Shown in pieces: positions 16,291-24,267 of a DNA stretch of 45,804 nucleotides. The DNA comes from Stenotrophomonas africana (lineage in GTDB: Bacteria; Pseudomonadota; Gammaproteobacteria; Xanthomonadales; Xanthomonadaceae), in NCBI RefSeq assembly GCF_013004645.1, contig NZ_JABEME010000019.1, positions 1 through 45,804 on the forward strand. Reading direction: 5' to 3'. How positions within the stretch are numbered: the first letter of the stretch is position 1; every line of letters begins with the position of its first letter. The notes under the pieces are model-generated. The model worked only from the letters and a program-made list of their open reading frames with translations, searched no databases and was not told the DNA's origin. Both the position numbers and the translations under genes were made by a program.

Positions 16291-16398
16291 GTGGCCGCGC
16301 GAGTGGGTTGCGCAGGGGACGCCGTGAACCCGTCCTCGGGGGCTTGGCCGCGGCATCCATGCTGCGGACGCCCCTGCGCAACCCACCCGCGCGGCCGC
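16291..16398 (+). repeat. Variable-arm hairpin unit C (52-nt core)
   Basis: Arms 16291-16318 and 16371-16398 (28 nt) pair with two mismatches around a 52-nt core starting ACGCCGTGAACCCGTCC. The inner hairpin has stems CCGCGGCATCC and its partner. The arm sequence (GTGGGTTGCGCAGGGG within it) is private to this copy. It lies alone, not in a head-to-head pair, 46 bp after the aidB stop. The stretch 16245-16523 has no gene. Confidence 0.75.
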
Positions 16399-16458
16399 GG
16401 ACAATTTCCGGGGGCGCACACCACGGAATCAACAGAAAAGGCAGAGAGCGAAAAGCAG

Positions 16459-16485
16459 AAAAGCCGCGGCAGTGCCGCGGCTTTT
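16459..16485. terminator. Bidirectional intrinsic terminator
   Basis: AAAAGCCGCGGC-AGT-GCCGCGGCTTTT is a perfect 12-bp stem with a T run on both strands. It lies 39 bp beyond the stop of the minus-strand lipoprotein gene and also downstream of the convergent aidB gene. Confidence 0.85.
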
Positions 16486-16488
16486 CCT

Positions 16489-16513
16489 GTAGCGCCGAGT
16501 CGATGCTCGGCTG
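16489..16513 (+). repeat. SMAG-type GTAG hairpin
   Basis: GTAGCGCCGAGTCGATGCTCGGCTG: GTAG head followed by the stem GCCGAG/CTCGGC. It sits between the terminator and the lipoprotein stop. Confidence 0.7.
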
Positions 16514-16523
16514 CCGGTAGGGC

Positions 16524-16934
16524 TTAGTGCTTGGCTTCTTCCTTGGCGGCATTGGCCTTGGCGTCATTGGCGACATCGCGGGCCTTGTCGGCGACCTTCT
16601 GTGCCGCGTTGGCGGTCGCGTCGCTGGCGTGTGCGGCAGCGTCGGTTGCGGCGTCCTTGGCCTTGTCGGCGGCGTTGGCGGTGGCGTCTGCAGCCTTGTC
16701 CAGCGCCTGCTGGGTATCGGCGGCAGCCTGCTCGGAAGCGGCAGCGGTCTTGTCGGCAGCGTTGCGGGTGGCTTCAGCGGCCTTGTCCACGGCGTCACGG
16801 GCGGCAGCGCCCGCGCTGTCGGCGGCCTGCTGTGCGTCCTGCTTGGCCTGTTCGGCTTCCGGGCCCTTGCAGGCCGCCAGGGCCAGCAGCAGGGAGGCGG
16901 CCAGCAGGGGGGTGGTGATCGGACGAATCTTCAT
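16524..16934 (-). CDS. Alanine-rich lipoprotein with LEA-like repeats (1)
   Basis: A 136-residue predicted lipoprotein of unknown function. The signal peptide ends in LALAAC, so C22 would be lipidated. The mature part is almost wholly A/K/D/E/Q/T in a heptad-to-11-residue rhythm with recurring KAAD, DAAT, NAAD and KARD blocks, forming long amphipathic helices. The composition resembles late-embryogenesis-abundant group 3 proteins and some envelope stress lipoproteins, though shared composition alone can mislead. ATG at 16934 has GGAG 6 bp upstream. The next gene on the same strand encodes a shorter protein of the same design, so the two look like tandem paralogues, each with its own terminator. 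Confidence 0.75.
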   Translation of the reverse strand: MKIRPITTPLLAASLLLALAACKGPEAEQAKQDAQQAADSAGAAARDAVDKAAEATRNAADKTAAASEQAAADTQQALDKAADATANAADKAKDAATDAAAHASDATANAAQKVADKARDVANDAKANAAKEEAKH

Positions 16935-17036
16935 GGCGGTCTCCGGTACTGCAATGGATGGGGACGCCAGCCTATTCATGCCATTGTGAAGAGGGAGTCG
17001 CGATGCAGCGGCTCAGTCGCGCGCATTCGACAAAAG

Positions 17037-17065
17037 AAAAAGCCGCTGGCGAACCAGCGGCTTTT
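17037..17065 (-). terminator. Intrinsic terminator of lipoprotein gene 2
   Basis: On the minus strand AAAAGCCGCTGG-TTCG-CCAGCGGCTTTT is followed by more T. It starts 27 bp after the stop at 17092 and separates the two lipoprotein genes. Confidence 0.88.
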
Positions 17066-17091
17066 CCAGAACAGCGTGAAGAAAGAAGTTA

Positions 17092-17433
17092 TTACTTCTT
17101 GGCTTCTTCAGCAGCGTCCTTGGCCTTCTCAGCGGTGCCTTCAGCAGCCTTGGCAGCGTCAGCAGCGGCGCCGGCAGCGGCGTCGGTGGCAGCAGCGCCA
17201 GCCTGGGCAGCAGCGTCAACCGAAGCGTCAGCAGCGGTGGCGGCGGTGTCAGCGGCCTGCTGGGCAGCGTCGGCGGTCTGGGCGCCAGCAGCGGCGGCCT
17301 GGTCGGCAGCAGCCTGGGCTTCGGTGGCGGCTTCGTTGGCCGAAGCAGCGGCGTCCTGGGCAGCTTCCTGCTTCGAGCAGGCGGCCAGGGCCAGAGCCAG
17401 GGACATCGCGACCAGCAGCTTGTTGATGCTCAT
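17092..17433 (-). CDS. Alanine-rich lipoprotein with LEA-like repeats (2)
   Basis: A 113-residue predicted lipoprotein. Lipobox LALAAC puts the lipidated cysteine at residue 19. The mature chain is alanine-dominated (AAAD, AAAQ, AAAA steps) with regularly spaced D/E/K/Q and ends in KAKDAAEEAKK. It has no aromatic residue after the signal. ATG at 17433 has GAGGA 8 bp upstream. A consensus TTGACA lies 77 bp before the start. It shares signal, lipobox and repeat style with the product encoded from 16934, so a local duplication is likely. Function unknown; an envelope-spacing or desiccation-type role is only a guess. Confidence 0.75.
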   Translation of the reverse strand: MSINKLLVAMSLALALAACSKQEAAQDAAASANEAATEAQAAADQAAAAGAQTADAAQQAADTAATAADASVDAAAQAGAAATDAAAGAAADAAKAAEGTAEKAKDAAEEAKK

Positions 17434-17486
17434 TGTGTAAATCCTCGTCGTTAGAATTAGGCAACGCGCATGCTGCGCGCCGACAA

Positions 17487-17515
17487 CATGATGACAAGCC
17501 AAGATTGGGTGTCAA
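17487..17515 (-). promoter_or_regulatory. Putative promoter of lipoprotein gene 2
   Basis: On the minus strand a perfect TTGACA (17515-17510) is followed after 17 bp by ATCATG, a weak -10. It lies in an AT-rich stretch unlike the surrounding DNA. Confidence 0.45.
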
Positions 17516-17557
17516 GCGATCCCGCATTCATTTTTGCGAAATCATCGTTAAATCCAT

Positions 17558-18733
17558 TTAAATCAATTCGATGGCGATAGCCGTTGCTTCGCCACCGCCG
17601 ATGCACAGGGTGGCAATGCCGCGCTTGCCACCGCGCGTGCGCAGGGCGTTGACCAGCGTCACCACCAGGCGCGCACCGGAGGCACCGATCGGATGGCCCA
17701 GTGCGCAGGCGCCGCCATTCACGTTGAGCTTGTCATGCGGGATGCCCAGTTCGCGCATCGGCGCCATCGCCACCACGGCGAAGGCTTCGTTGATTTCGAA
17801 CAGGTCGACCTGGTCCAGCGACCAGCCGGTCTTCTCCAGCAGCGTGTGCAGCGCACCGATCGGCGCGGTGGTGAACCACTCCGGCTCCTGCGAATGGGTG
17901 GCGTGGCCGACGATGCGGGCCAGCGGGGTGATGCCGCGCGCGGCCGCGTCTTCCTCGGTCAGCAGGACCACTGCAGCGGCGCCGTCGGAGATGCTGGAGG
18001 AACTGGCGGCGGTGACGCTGCCATCCTTCTTGAAGGCCGGGCGCAGGGTCGGGATCTTGGCAATGTCGGATCGGCCGGGCTGTTCATCGGTAGCGACCTC
18101 GACCTCACCCTTGCGGGTGGCGACCTTGACCGCGACGATCTCGTCGGCGAATGCGCCGTTGGCCTGCGCGGCCTGCGCGCGCTTGACCGATTCGATCGCG
18201 TAGGCGTCCTGCTCTTCGCGGCTGAACTGGTACTTGTCCACGGCGCATTCGGCGAATTCGCCCATGGCCTTGCCATCGTAGGCGTTGACCAGGCCGTCGT
18301 GGGCCATGTGGTCGACCGCCTGGAAGTTGCCGAAGCGGTTGCCGGTACGCGAGTTCGGCAGCATGTGCGGGGCGTTGGACATCGACTCCATGCCGCCGGC
18401 AACCACGATGCGGGCCGAACCGGCCTTGATCAGATCATGGCCAAGCATGATGGTCTTCATGCCCGAACCGCACACCTTGTTCAGCGTGGTGGCACCGGTC
18501 GACAGCGGGATGCCGGCGGCGATCGCCGCCTGGCGGGCCGGCGCCTGGCCGAGGTTGGCCGGCAGCACGCAGCCCATCAGGACTTCAGAAACGTCGCTGG
18601 CCGGGACACCCGACTGCTCCAGGGCGGCGGCGATGGCGGCCGCGCCAAGGGTGGGGGTCGGCACGCCATTGAACTGGCCGAGGAAGGAGCCGATGGCGGT
18701 GCGCTTGGCGGCGGCGATGACGATGTTGGACAT
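17558..18733 (-). CDS. Acetyl-CoA C-acetyltransferase (thiolase)
   Basis: A 391-residue biosynthetic-type thiolase that condenses or cleaves acetoacetyl-CoA. The acylated cysteine is C88 (NKVCGSGMK). The catalytic histidine is H347 (ALGHPIGASG) and the second cysteine C377 (TLCIGGGEA). Length equals that of AtoB/PhaA enzymes. The start at 18733 (MSNIVIAAAKRTAIG) is the conserved one; the frame runs far upstream without support. It stands alone between the lipoprotein genes and the divergent autotransporter, so no pathway context helps to choose between ketone-body, amino-acid or polyester metabolism. Confidence 0.93.
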   Translation of the reverse strand: MSNIVIAAAKRTAIGSFLGQFNGVPTPTLGAAAIAAALEQSGVPASDVSEVLMGCVLPANLGQAPARQAAIAAGIPLSTGATTLNKVCGSGMKTIMLGHDLIKAGSARIVVAGGMESMSNAPHMLPNSRTGNRFGNFQAVDHMAHDGLVNAYDGKAMGEFAECAVDKYQFSREEQDAYAIESVKRAQAAQANGAFADEIVAVKVATRKGEVEVATDEQPGRSDIAKIPTLRPAFKKDGSVTAASSSSISDGAAAVVLLTEEDAAARGITPLARIVGHATHSQEPEWFTTAPIGALHTLLEKTGWSLDQVDLFEINEAFAVVAMAPMRELGIPHDKLNVNGGACALGHPIGASGARLVVTLVNALRTRGGKRGIATLCIGGGEATAIAIELI

Positions 18734-18916
18734 GGCAATCTCGTTGATGCGTAAGCAATGTTCGGAAAGGAGACCGGGGGCCGTTGGATGTGCCCGGGTT
18801 TCCCGGCAGACTGCGTGGGGGTCGGCCCAAGTATAGAGGGTCGGGGAGGGCCGCCGCTGAGCGCGGCCGCACGCCTGCCGGGATGAAGGCAGGACAACGT
18901 ACATGGGAAGGAATCG

Positions 18917-21763
18917 ATGGAACGCACGATGATGGTGAGGTCTGCCCTGGGAACCGCGCTGGCCGTGGCGCTGACCGCCTGCGGCGGCGGAGGCGGGGGC
19001 GGCAGCAATGTGCGTGTCGATCCGCCGCCGACCACGCCTGTGCCACCGACCACGCCGCCTCCCACCACGCCGCCGCCGGCCAAGCCGCAGGAGCCGGCCT
19101 TCGATGCGCATCTGTCAGTCACCAACGCGCGTGCCGCACAGGCTGCCGGCCTGACCGGGCAGGGCGTACGCATCGGCATCGTCGATTCGGGCGTGCAGCG
19201 CAATGCGGTGGCCTTGAACGGGCGGGTGGTCGCCAACCTGAATTACATCGACCCGGCCAAAAACAACCTGGGTGTCGACGACGTGGTCGGGCATGGCACG
19301 GCCGTCGCCAGCCTTGCCGCCGGTGCGGCAGTAGGGTCCTGGCCGGGCGGCATCGCACCGGGCGCGCAGATCGTGTCGGCACGGATCATTTCCGACAAGC
19401 CGCCGACCGATGACGGCAGTGGTCGCGGCAATGCCTTCAGCGGCCCGCTGGGCGTGGCCCAGGTCCACCAGGACCTGATCAACTACAACGTGAAGGTGAT
19501 GAACAACTCGTGGGGCGGCCTGTACTGGACCGACCTGCCGACCACCGCGCAGGTGGCTGCCGAATACCGGCCGTTCGTGATCAATCACGGTGGCCTGGTG
19601 GTGTTCGCCGCCGGCAATGATGGGCGCAGCGAGCCGAGCAGCCTGGCTGCGTTGCCCAGCCAGAAGGGCGTGGCCGGTTCACTGCCTGCAGCCGATCTGG
19701 AGCGTGGCTGGCTGGTGGCCACGGCGGTGGATCCGTATACGCCCGGCGCACTGGCCGGCTATGCCAATGCCTGCGGGCAGGCGGCCCGCTACTGCCTGGC
19801 GGCGCCGGGCAGCGCGGTCTACCCGGATGCCAATGGTGGCAGCTACTACTGGAACTACGGCACGTCTTTCGCTGCGCCACTGGTTTCGGGTGCGGCGGCC
19901 CTGGTCTGGCAGCGCTTCCCGTACTTCGGCAACGATCTGGTCCGGCAGACCCTGCTGGGCACCGCCAAGGACATCGGCGCCCCGGGTGTGGATCCGGTGT
20001 TCGGCTATGGCCTGCTCGACATCGGTCGTGCGATCAACGGTCCGGGGCGCTTCGACTGGGGTGACGTGGTCGCCAACGTGGATCTGGCCTCGACCGGCTC
20101 GGCGTGGCGCAACGATATCGTCGGCAGCGGCGGCCTGGTCAAGCAGGGCGGGGGCACCCTGGTGCTGGCCGGCAACAACAGCTACACCGGTGCCACCCGC
20201 ATCGAACGCGGCATCCTGTCGCTGCAGAACGGTGGTGTGATCCGTTCCAACGTGACCATCCTCGGCCAGCCCGATCCGGATTCGACCGGCCTGCAGTTCA
20301 ACGGTGGCACGCCCCGCGTGATCGGCAATGTGGTCAACGGCAGCAGCGTATTCCTCACCAGTGGCAACACCACAGGCACGATCGAGGGCAACTACGTCCA
20401 GCAGGCCGGTGGCCAGCTGATGATCGCGCTCGGCGCCAATGCGCTGCAGGTCACCGGAAATGCTGCGATTGACGGCGGTGTGCGCGTGCACGGCTTCGTT
20501 TCCGGCTACGTGCCACAGAACGGCAGCCGACAGGACCTGATCCATGCGGCAGGCGGACTCAGTGGCACTTTCAGTACGCCGGCTACCTCCAGTGGCCTGC
20601 AGGGCCTGTCGCTGCTGCAGAGCAGCTATGGCTACGACAGCAACAACGCCTGGTTGAACCTGACCCAGGTCAGCGTCACCGCCGCGGCCAGCGGCCTGGG
20701 GGCGTCCGCGCAGGCCGCTGCGCAGCGTCTGGAGGGTGCATTCGCAGCGCTCGACAAAAACGCAGGCCTGCAGGGATCGGCCTTTGGTGCAGCGGCCGGC
20801 GCCCTGCAATGGACCGGCGGTGGCAATGACGGTCTGGCCGCCAGCCTGCAGAGCCTGTCCGGTCAAGCGCACGCGCGTGCTGAAGCGGCCACCTTCGACA
20901 GCATCGACATGTCGCGGCGTGCGATTGCCGAGCGCTTCGATCGTGTACAGGCCGCACCGCGCCTGCGCGGGAGCTGGCAGAGCGCGCTGGGCGAGGCCGG
21001 TCAGGGCAGCTTTGCCGGCAACGCTGCCGAGAGCCGTGGCTGGATGGCGGGCCAGGACCTTCCGTTGGGCAGCAACGGCCTGATGGGTGTGGCCTTTGGC
21101 GAGACCCGCAGCAACGGTGGCAGCAGCTTCGGTGGTGACCGCGGACGTGATCGCCAGGCGCAGGCGCAGCTGTATGCCGGCTGGAACCTGGGGCGTGGCT
21201 ACGCACTGGCCCAGGTCGGAAGTGGCCAGTTCACCCGCGCGTTGGACCGCCAGCTGCTGCTGGGCGCCGGCGCGTACGGCGTGTCTGCGCGCTACGGCGG
21301 CCGCTTCAGCAGTGCCAGCGTCGAAGGCGGCTATCGCTTCGGTCGCGCCGGGGCGTCGTTGACGCCGTATCTGGGCGCCAGCACCACGCGTGTGGATACC
21401 GATGCCTTCAATGAGCTGGGCGGTTTCGGCTTCGGCCTGCGGGGTGAAGCCAATCGCGTGCAGCGCAGCCAGATGCTGGCCGGTATCCGCGGCGAGCGTG
21501 GCTGGGGGCGTTGGACGCTGCGTGGGCATGCCGAATGGCAGCAACGACTTGATGGTGCGGATGCGGACTGGCAGGCCAGCTTCGTCGGGGTCGATGCCTG
21601 GGCGCCGCTGGCGGGCTGGAACGCGCCGCACGGCAGTGCGCTGATCGGCGTGGCGCTGGAATCGTGGTGGGGCCGCACTGGCCGCCTGAGCCTGGGCTTC
21701 GACCAGCGCGTGGGCGGCGAGGGCGCGCGCCAGGCGGCGTTGCGCTACAGCACCGGGTTCTGA
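18917..21763 (+). CDS. Subtilisin-like serine protease autotransporter with lipobox
   Basis: A 948-residue type Va autotransporter. The N-terminal signal ends LTAC followed by seven glycines, suggesting a lipidated cysteine. A Pro/Thr linker (residues about 33-60) follows. The S8 peptidase domain has the triad D90 (IVDSGV), H126 (GHGTAVAS) and S317 (GTSFAAPLVSG). A passenger stem with an autotransporter-repeat segment (GGGTLVLAGNNSYTGAT) comes next. The C-terminal 12-stranded beta-barrel domain ends in a terminal phenylalanine (YSTGF). Lipid-anchored subtilase autotransporters such as SphB1 and NalP process other surface proteins, so a maturation-protease role is plausible. ATG at 18917 follows GGAAGGA. 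It is transcribed alone. Confidence 0.92.
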   Translation: MERTMMVRSALGTALAVALTACGGGGGGGSNVRVDPPPTTPVPPTTPPPTTPPPAKPQEPAFDAHLSVTNARAAQAAGLTGQGVRIGIVDSGVQRNAVALNGRVVANLNYIDPAKNNLGVDDVVGHGTAVASLAAGAAVGSWPGGIAPGAQIVSARIISDKPPTDDGSGRGNAFSGPLGVAQVHQDLINYNVKVMNNSWGGLYWTDLPTTAQVAAEYRPFVINHGGLVVFAAGNDGRSEPSSLAALPSQKGVAGSLPAADLERGWLVATAVDPYTPGALAGYANACGQAARYCLAAPGSAVYPDANGGSYYWNYGTSFAAPLVSGAAALVWQRFPYFGNDLVRQTLLGTAKDIGAPGVDPVFGYGLLDIGRAINGPGRFDWGDVVANVDLASTGSAWRNDIVGSGGLVKQGGGTLVLAGNNSYTGATRIERGILSLQNGGVIRSNVTILGQPDPDSTGLQFNGGTPRVIGNVVNGSSVFLTSGNTTGTIEGNYVQQAGGQLMIALGANALQVTGNAAIDGGVRVHGFVSGYVPQNGSRQDLIHAAGGLSGTFSTPATSSGLQGLSLLQSSYGYDSNNAWLNLTQVSVTAAASGLGASAQAAAQRLEGAFAALDKNAGLQGSAFGAAAGALQWTGGGNDGLAASLQSLSGQAHARAEAATFDSIDMSRRAIAERFDRVQAAPRLRGSWQSALGEAGQGSFAGNAAESRGWMAGQDLPLGSNGLMGVAFGETRSNGGSSFGGDRGRDRQAQAQLYAGWNLGRGYALAQVGSGQFTRALDRQLLLGAGAYGVSARYGGRFSSASVEGGYRFGRAGASLTPYLGASTTRVDTDAFNELGGFGFGLRGEANRVQRSQMLAGIRGERGWGRWTLRGHAEWQQRLDGADADWQASFVGVDAWAPLAGWNAPHGSALIGVALESWWGRTGRLSLGFDQRVGGEGARQAALRYSTGF

Positions 21764-21770
21764 GTGGGCG

Positions 21771-21800
21771 GTCGCGCCGGGACGTCAGCCCCGGCGCGAC
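21771..21800. terminator. Hairpin between convergent genes
   Basis: GTCGCGCCGG and CCGGCGCGAC form a 10-bp perfect stem with a 10-nt loop, in the 47-bp gap between the autotransporter and dehydrogenase stops. There is no T run, so termination is likely but not certain. Confidence 0.55.
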
Positions 21801-21810
21801 ATCGGCAGCC

Positions 21811-22908
21811 TCAGCCGCCGCGCAGATTGCCCAGGCGCGGGGTGCTGCGGCCCAGCGGCATCTTCAGCTTGCCGATCGACAGGATGCGGCTTTCGGCGAT
21901 GCGGTCGGCGGCACGCTGCGGCGCGATGTTCTCGCGCTGCGACAGTTCGAAGATGCGGGTGAGGTTGTGGTAGATGCTGCGGATCAGGCGCATCGCGCGT
22001 TCGCGGTTGTAGCCATCGATCTCCAGCGACACGTTCATCACGCCACCGGCGTTGACCGCATAGTCCGGCGCATACAGGATGCCGCGCGCATGCAGTTCGT
22101 CGCCGATATCCAGGCTCGACAGCTGGTTGTTGGCGGTGCCACAGATGATCTTCGCCTTGATCCGCGGCAGGGTGTCGGCGTTGATCGCGCCTTCCAGCGC
22201 GCACGGTGCGAACACGTCGGCGTTTACCTCGTGGATCTCGTCCGGCTTGACCGCTTCGGCGCCGAAATCGCTGACCGCGCGATCAACCAGCGCGCTGTCC
22301 AGGTCGGTGACGTAGAGCTTGGCGCCGCGGTCGCGCAGCAGCTTCACCAGTTCCATGCCGATGTGGCCCAGGCCCTGCACGGCGATGCTGGTCTTGCCCA
22401 CTTCCTCATGGCCGAACTTGAAGCGCATCGATGCCATCAGTGCCTGCAGCGCACCGTAGGCGGTGAACGGGGCGGGATCGCCGGAGCCGCCATGGACCTG
22501 ATGCACGCCGGTCACGAACTGGCTCTCCAGGTAGATGTTCTCCATGTCGTTGACGTCGGTGCCCACGTCTTCGGCGGTGATGTAGCGCCCACCCAGCGAG
22601 TCGACATAACGGCCGAAGGCGCGGAACAGCACCTCGGTCTTGTCCACCTTCGGGTCGCCGATGATCACCGCCTTGCCGCCGCCCACGTTGAGGCCGGCCA
22701 GCGCATTCTTGTAGGTCATCGTCCGGCTCAGCCGCAGCACGTCGGCCAGCGCCTCGTCGGTGCTGGCATAGGGGCGCATGCGCACGCCGCCCAGGGCCGG
22801 GCCCAGGGTGGTGTTGTGGATGGCGATGATCGCCTGCAGGCCGGCATCGTGGTTGTGGCAGAACACCACCTGTTCGTGGCCGGTGGTGGCGAGGGTTTCG
22901 AATAGCAT
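21811..22908 (-). CDS. Leucine dehydrogenase-type Glu/Leu/Phe/Val dehydrogenase
   Basis: A 365-residue NAD-dependent amino-acid dehydrogenase that interconverts branched-chain or aromatic amino acids and their 2-oxoacids. The glycine-rich substrate segment is GPALGGVRM, the catalytic lysine lies in LNVGGGKAVI, and the Rossmann motif is VQGLGHIGMEL. Length is that of leucine dehydrogenases (about 360) rather than hexameric glutamate dehydrogenases (about 450). The start at 22908 (MLFETLATTGHEQ) has GGAG 5 bp upstream. It is convergent with the autotransporter gene. The 279-bp upstream gap (22909-23187) contains a short A-rich run but no feature I can name. Confidence 0.9.
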   Translation of the reverse strand: MLFETLATTGHEQVVFCHNHDAGLQAIIAIHNTTLGPALGGVRMRPYASTDEALADVLRLSRTMTYKNALAGLNVGGGKAVIIGDPKVDKTEVLFRAFGRYVDSLGGRYITAEDVGTDVNDMENIYLESQFVTGVHQVHGGSGDPAPFTAYGALQALMASMRFKFGHEEVGKTSIAVQGLGHIGMELVKLLRDRGAKLYVTDLDSALVDRAVSDFGAEAVKPDEIHEVNADVFAPCALEGAINADTLPRIKAKIICGTANNQLSSLDIGDELHARGILYAPDYAVNAGGVMNVSLEIDGYNRERAMRLIRSIYHNLTRIFELSQRENIAPQRAADRIAESRILSIGKLKMPLGRSTPRLGNLRGG

Positions 22909-23187
22909 GGCGTCTCCGATGGCGCGAACAGCGGCGAACTGCAGCGAACGGCCAGTGAACGGTAGGGTCCCAAAAACAAAAAAAGCGACGTCGTCGGTGC
23001 AGGGAGACGGGTCGCGCGGCGCCATTCTAGTCCATTCCCCCGGCCGCTGCCGTCGACATCGGCGGCCTTCCGGTTAAAGAAGATGAAAGTGCGGCCGATG
23101 CTGCGACGACGGCGGGTGGCCGGATTCGTGTGAAGAGGCAGGGCAGTCAGTGACGGCACGGGCACCACAACGACAGGGCGGGCGGCG

Positions 23188-24264
23188 ATGACGGCGGCCT
23201 GGTGGCGATCGCTGCGCGGCTGGCTGGCGCGCTCGACCGGGGCCGCGCCGTCCCGCTTGGCGGCTGTATCGCGACAGGCAGTGGCGGCAGCGGCTGCGAG
23301 CCTGCAGGGTGAAGCTCTGCCGTCTGCGGAGATCGCTGCACATCTGCAACGCGGCCTGCACGCGTTGGCGCTGTACCCAAGACTGGCCGGTGAGCCGACG
23401 CCGGTACAGGATCCGGCGTTGGGGGACGCGGTGGCACGTGCGCTGCAGGACCGCGACTGGGCCACCCGGCAGCTGCCGCGTCGCCCGCAACTGCTGCCGC
23501 AGCTGATCCAGACCGTCAACGACGATGCCGCCTCCGCGCGGGTGATGGCCGCGATCATCGGCCAGGACCCGGTGCTGACCGGCAACCTGCTGCGCATCGC
23601 CAACAGCCCGGCGTACAAGGTGCACGAGCGCCCGGTGGAAAGCCTGCAGCGTGCGGTGACCCTCGTCGGCACCGAGGGGGTGCGCCAGATCATCAGCGCA
23701 GTGCTGGTGCAGCCGGTGATGCAGGTGCAGTGCGAGGTGTTTCCGCAGTTCAGCACGATCATCTGGGAGCACGCACTGCTGGCCTCGCGCGCGGCTGCAG
23801 ACCACGCACGCACGGTCACCTTCGGTGATGCCTTCGCCGCGCAGTGGCTGGGCCTGGTGCAGGGCCTGGGGTCTGCGCTGGTGATGCGCCAGCTGCTGCA
23901 GGAAGCCCAGGCACGCGGTGAAACCGTGGAGCCGGCGCTGGCCCTGCAGCTGCTTCAGCAGTGGTCGTTGCCGCTGGCGCAACGGGTGGCGGCTGCCTGG
24001 GAGCTGCCCGAGCCGGTGCACCAGGCGCTGTTGCCGGAGGCCGAGGGCCCGCTGGCCGACAGCCTGCGCCTGGCCAGCGCGGCCGCAGCGGCCAGCCTGT
24101 TGTGCCGGCATGGGCATGCCAGCCAGAGCCGCATGCTGGCCCTGCTGGAGCAGTTGCCTGCGGCACCGCCGCTTGCATTGCGCTGGATCTGGCGGCGCCT
24201 TCATGGGCGCAGCGTGGAAACGCTGGATGAGGCCGGACAGGACGAGGCCAATCCAGCGATCTGA
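23188..24264 (+). CDS. HDOD domain protein
   Basis: A 358-residue cytosolic protein with an HDOD domain (about residues 105-300), an HD-GYP/HD-like fold that usually lacks catalytic metal residues and works in signalling. Visible family features are LLPQLIQTVNDDAAS, VLTGNLLRIANSPAY and GTEGVRQIISAVLV. The N-terminal 100 residues are alanine-rich with no domain I recognise. HDOD proteins in xanthomonads such as GsmR affect motility and gene expression, but orthology cannot be claimed. It converges on the phospholipase D gene with 3 bp between stops. The ATG at 23188 follows a G-rich run and is not certain. Confidence 0.82.
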   Translation: MTAAWWRSLRGWLARSTGAAPSRLAAVSRQAVAAAAASLQGEALPSAEIAAHLQRGLHALALYPRLAGEPTPVQDPALGDAVARALQDRDWATRQLPRRPQLLPQLIQTVNDDAASARVMAAIIGQDPVLTGNLLRIANSPAYKVHERPVESLQRAVTLVGTEGVRQIISAVLVQPVMQVQCEVFPQFSTIIWEHALLASRAAADHARTVTFGDAFAAQWLGLVQGLGSALVMRQLLQEAQARGETVEPALALQLLQQWSLPLAQRVAAAWELPEPVHQALLPEAEGPLADSLRLASAAAAASLLCRHGHASQSRMLALLEQLPAAPPLALRWIWRRLHGRSVETLDEAGQDEANPAI

Positions 24265-24267
24265 GCG

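Noticed and set aside
14166..16424. Long minus-strand frame opposite the aidB-like gene
   Set aside because: Histidine/arginine/glutamine-rich shadow of a real gene that runs on into the exonuclease region in another frame.
16527..17440. Plus-strand hydrophobic or glycine/alanine-rich frames opposite the two lipoproteins
   Set aside because: Reverse complement of alanine codons gives glycine, arginine or serine-rich shadows. The minus strand has signal, lipobox, ribosome site and terminator.
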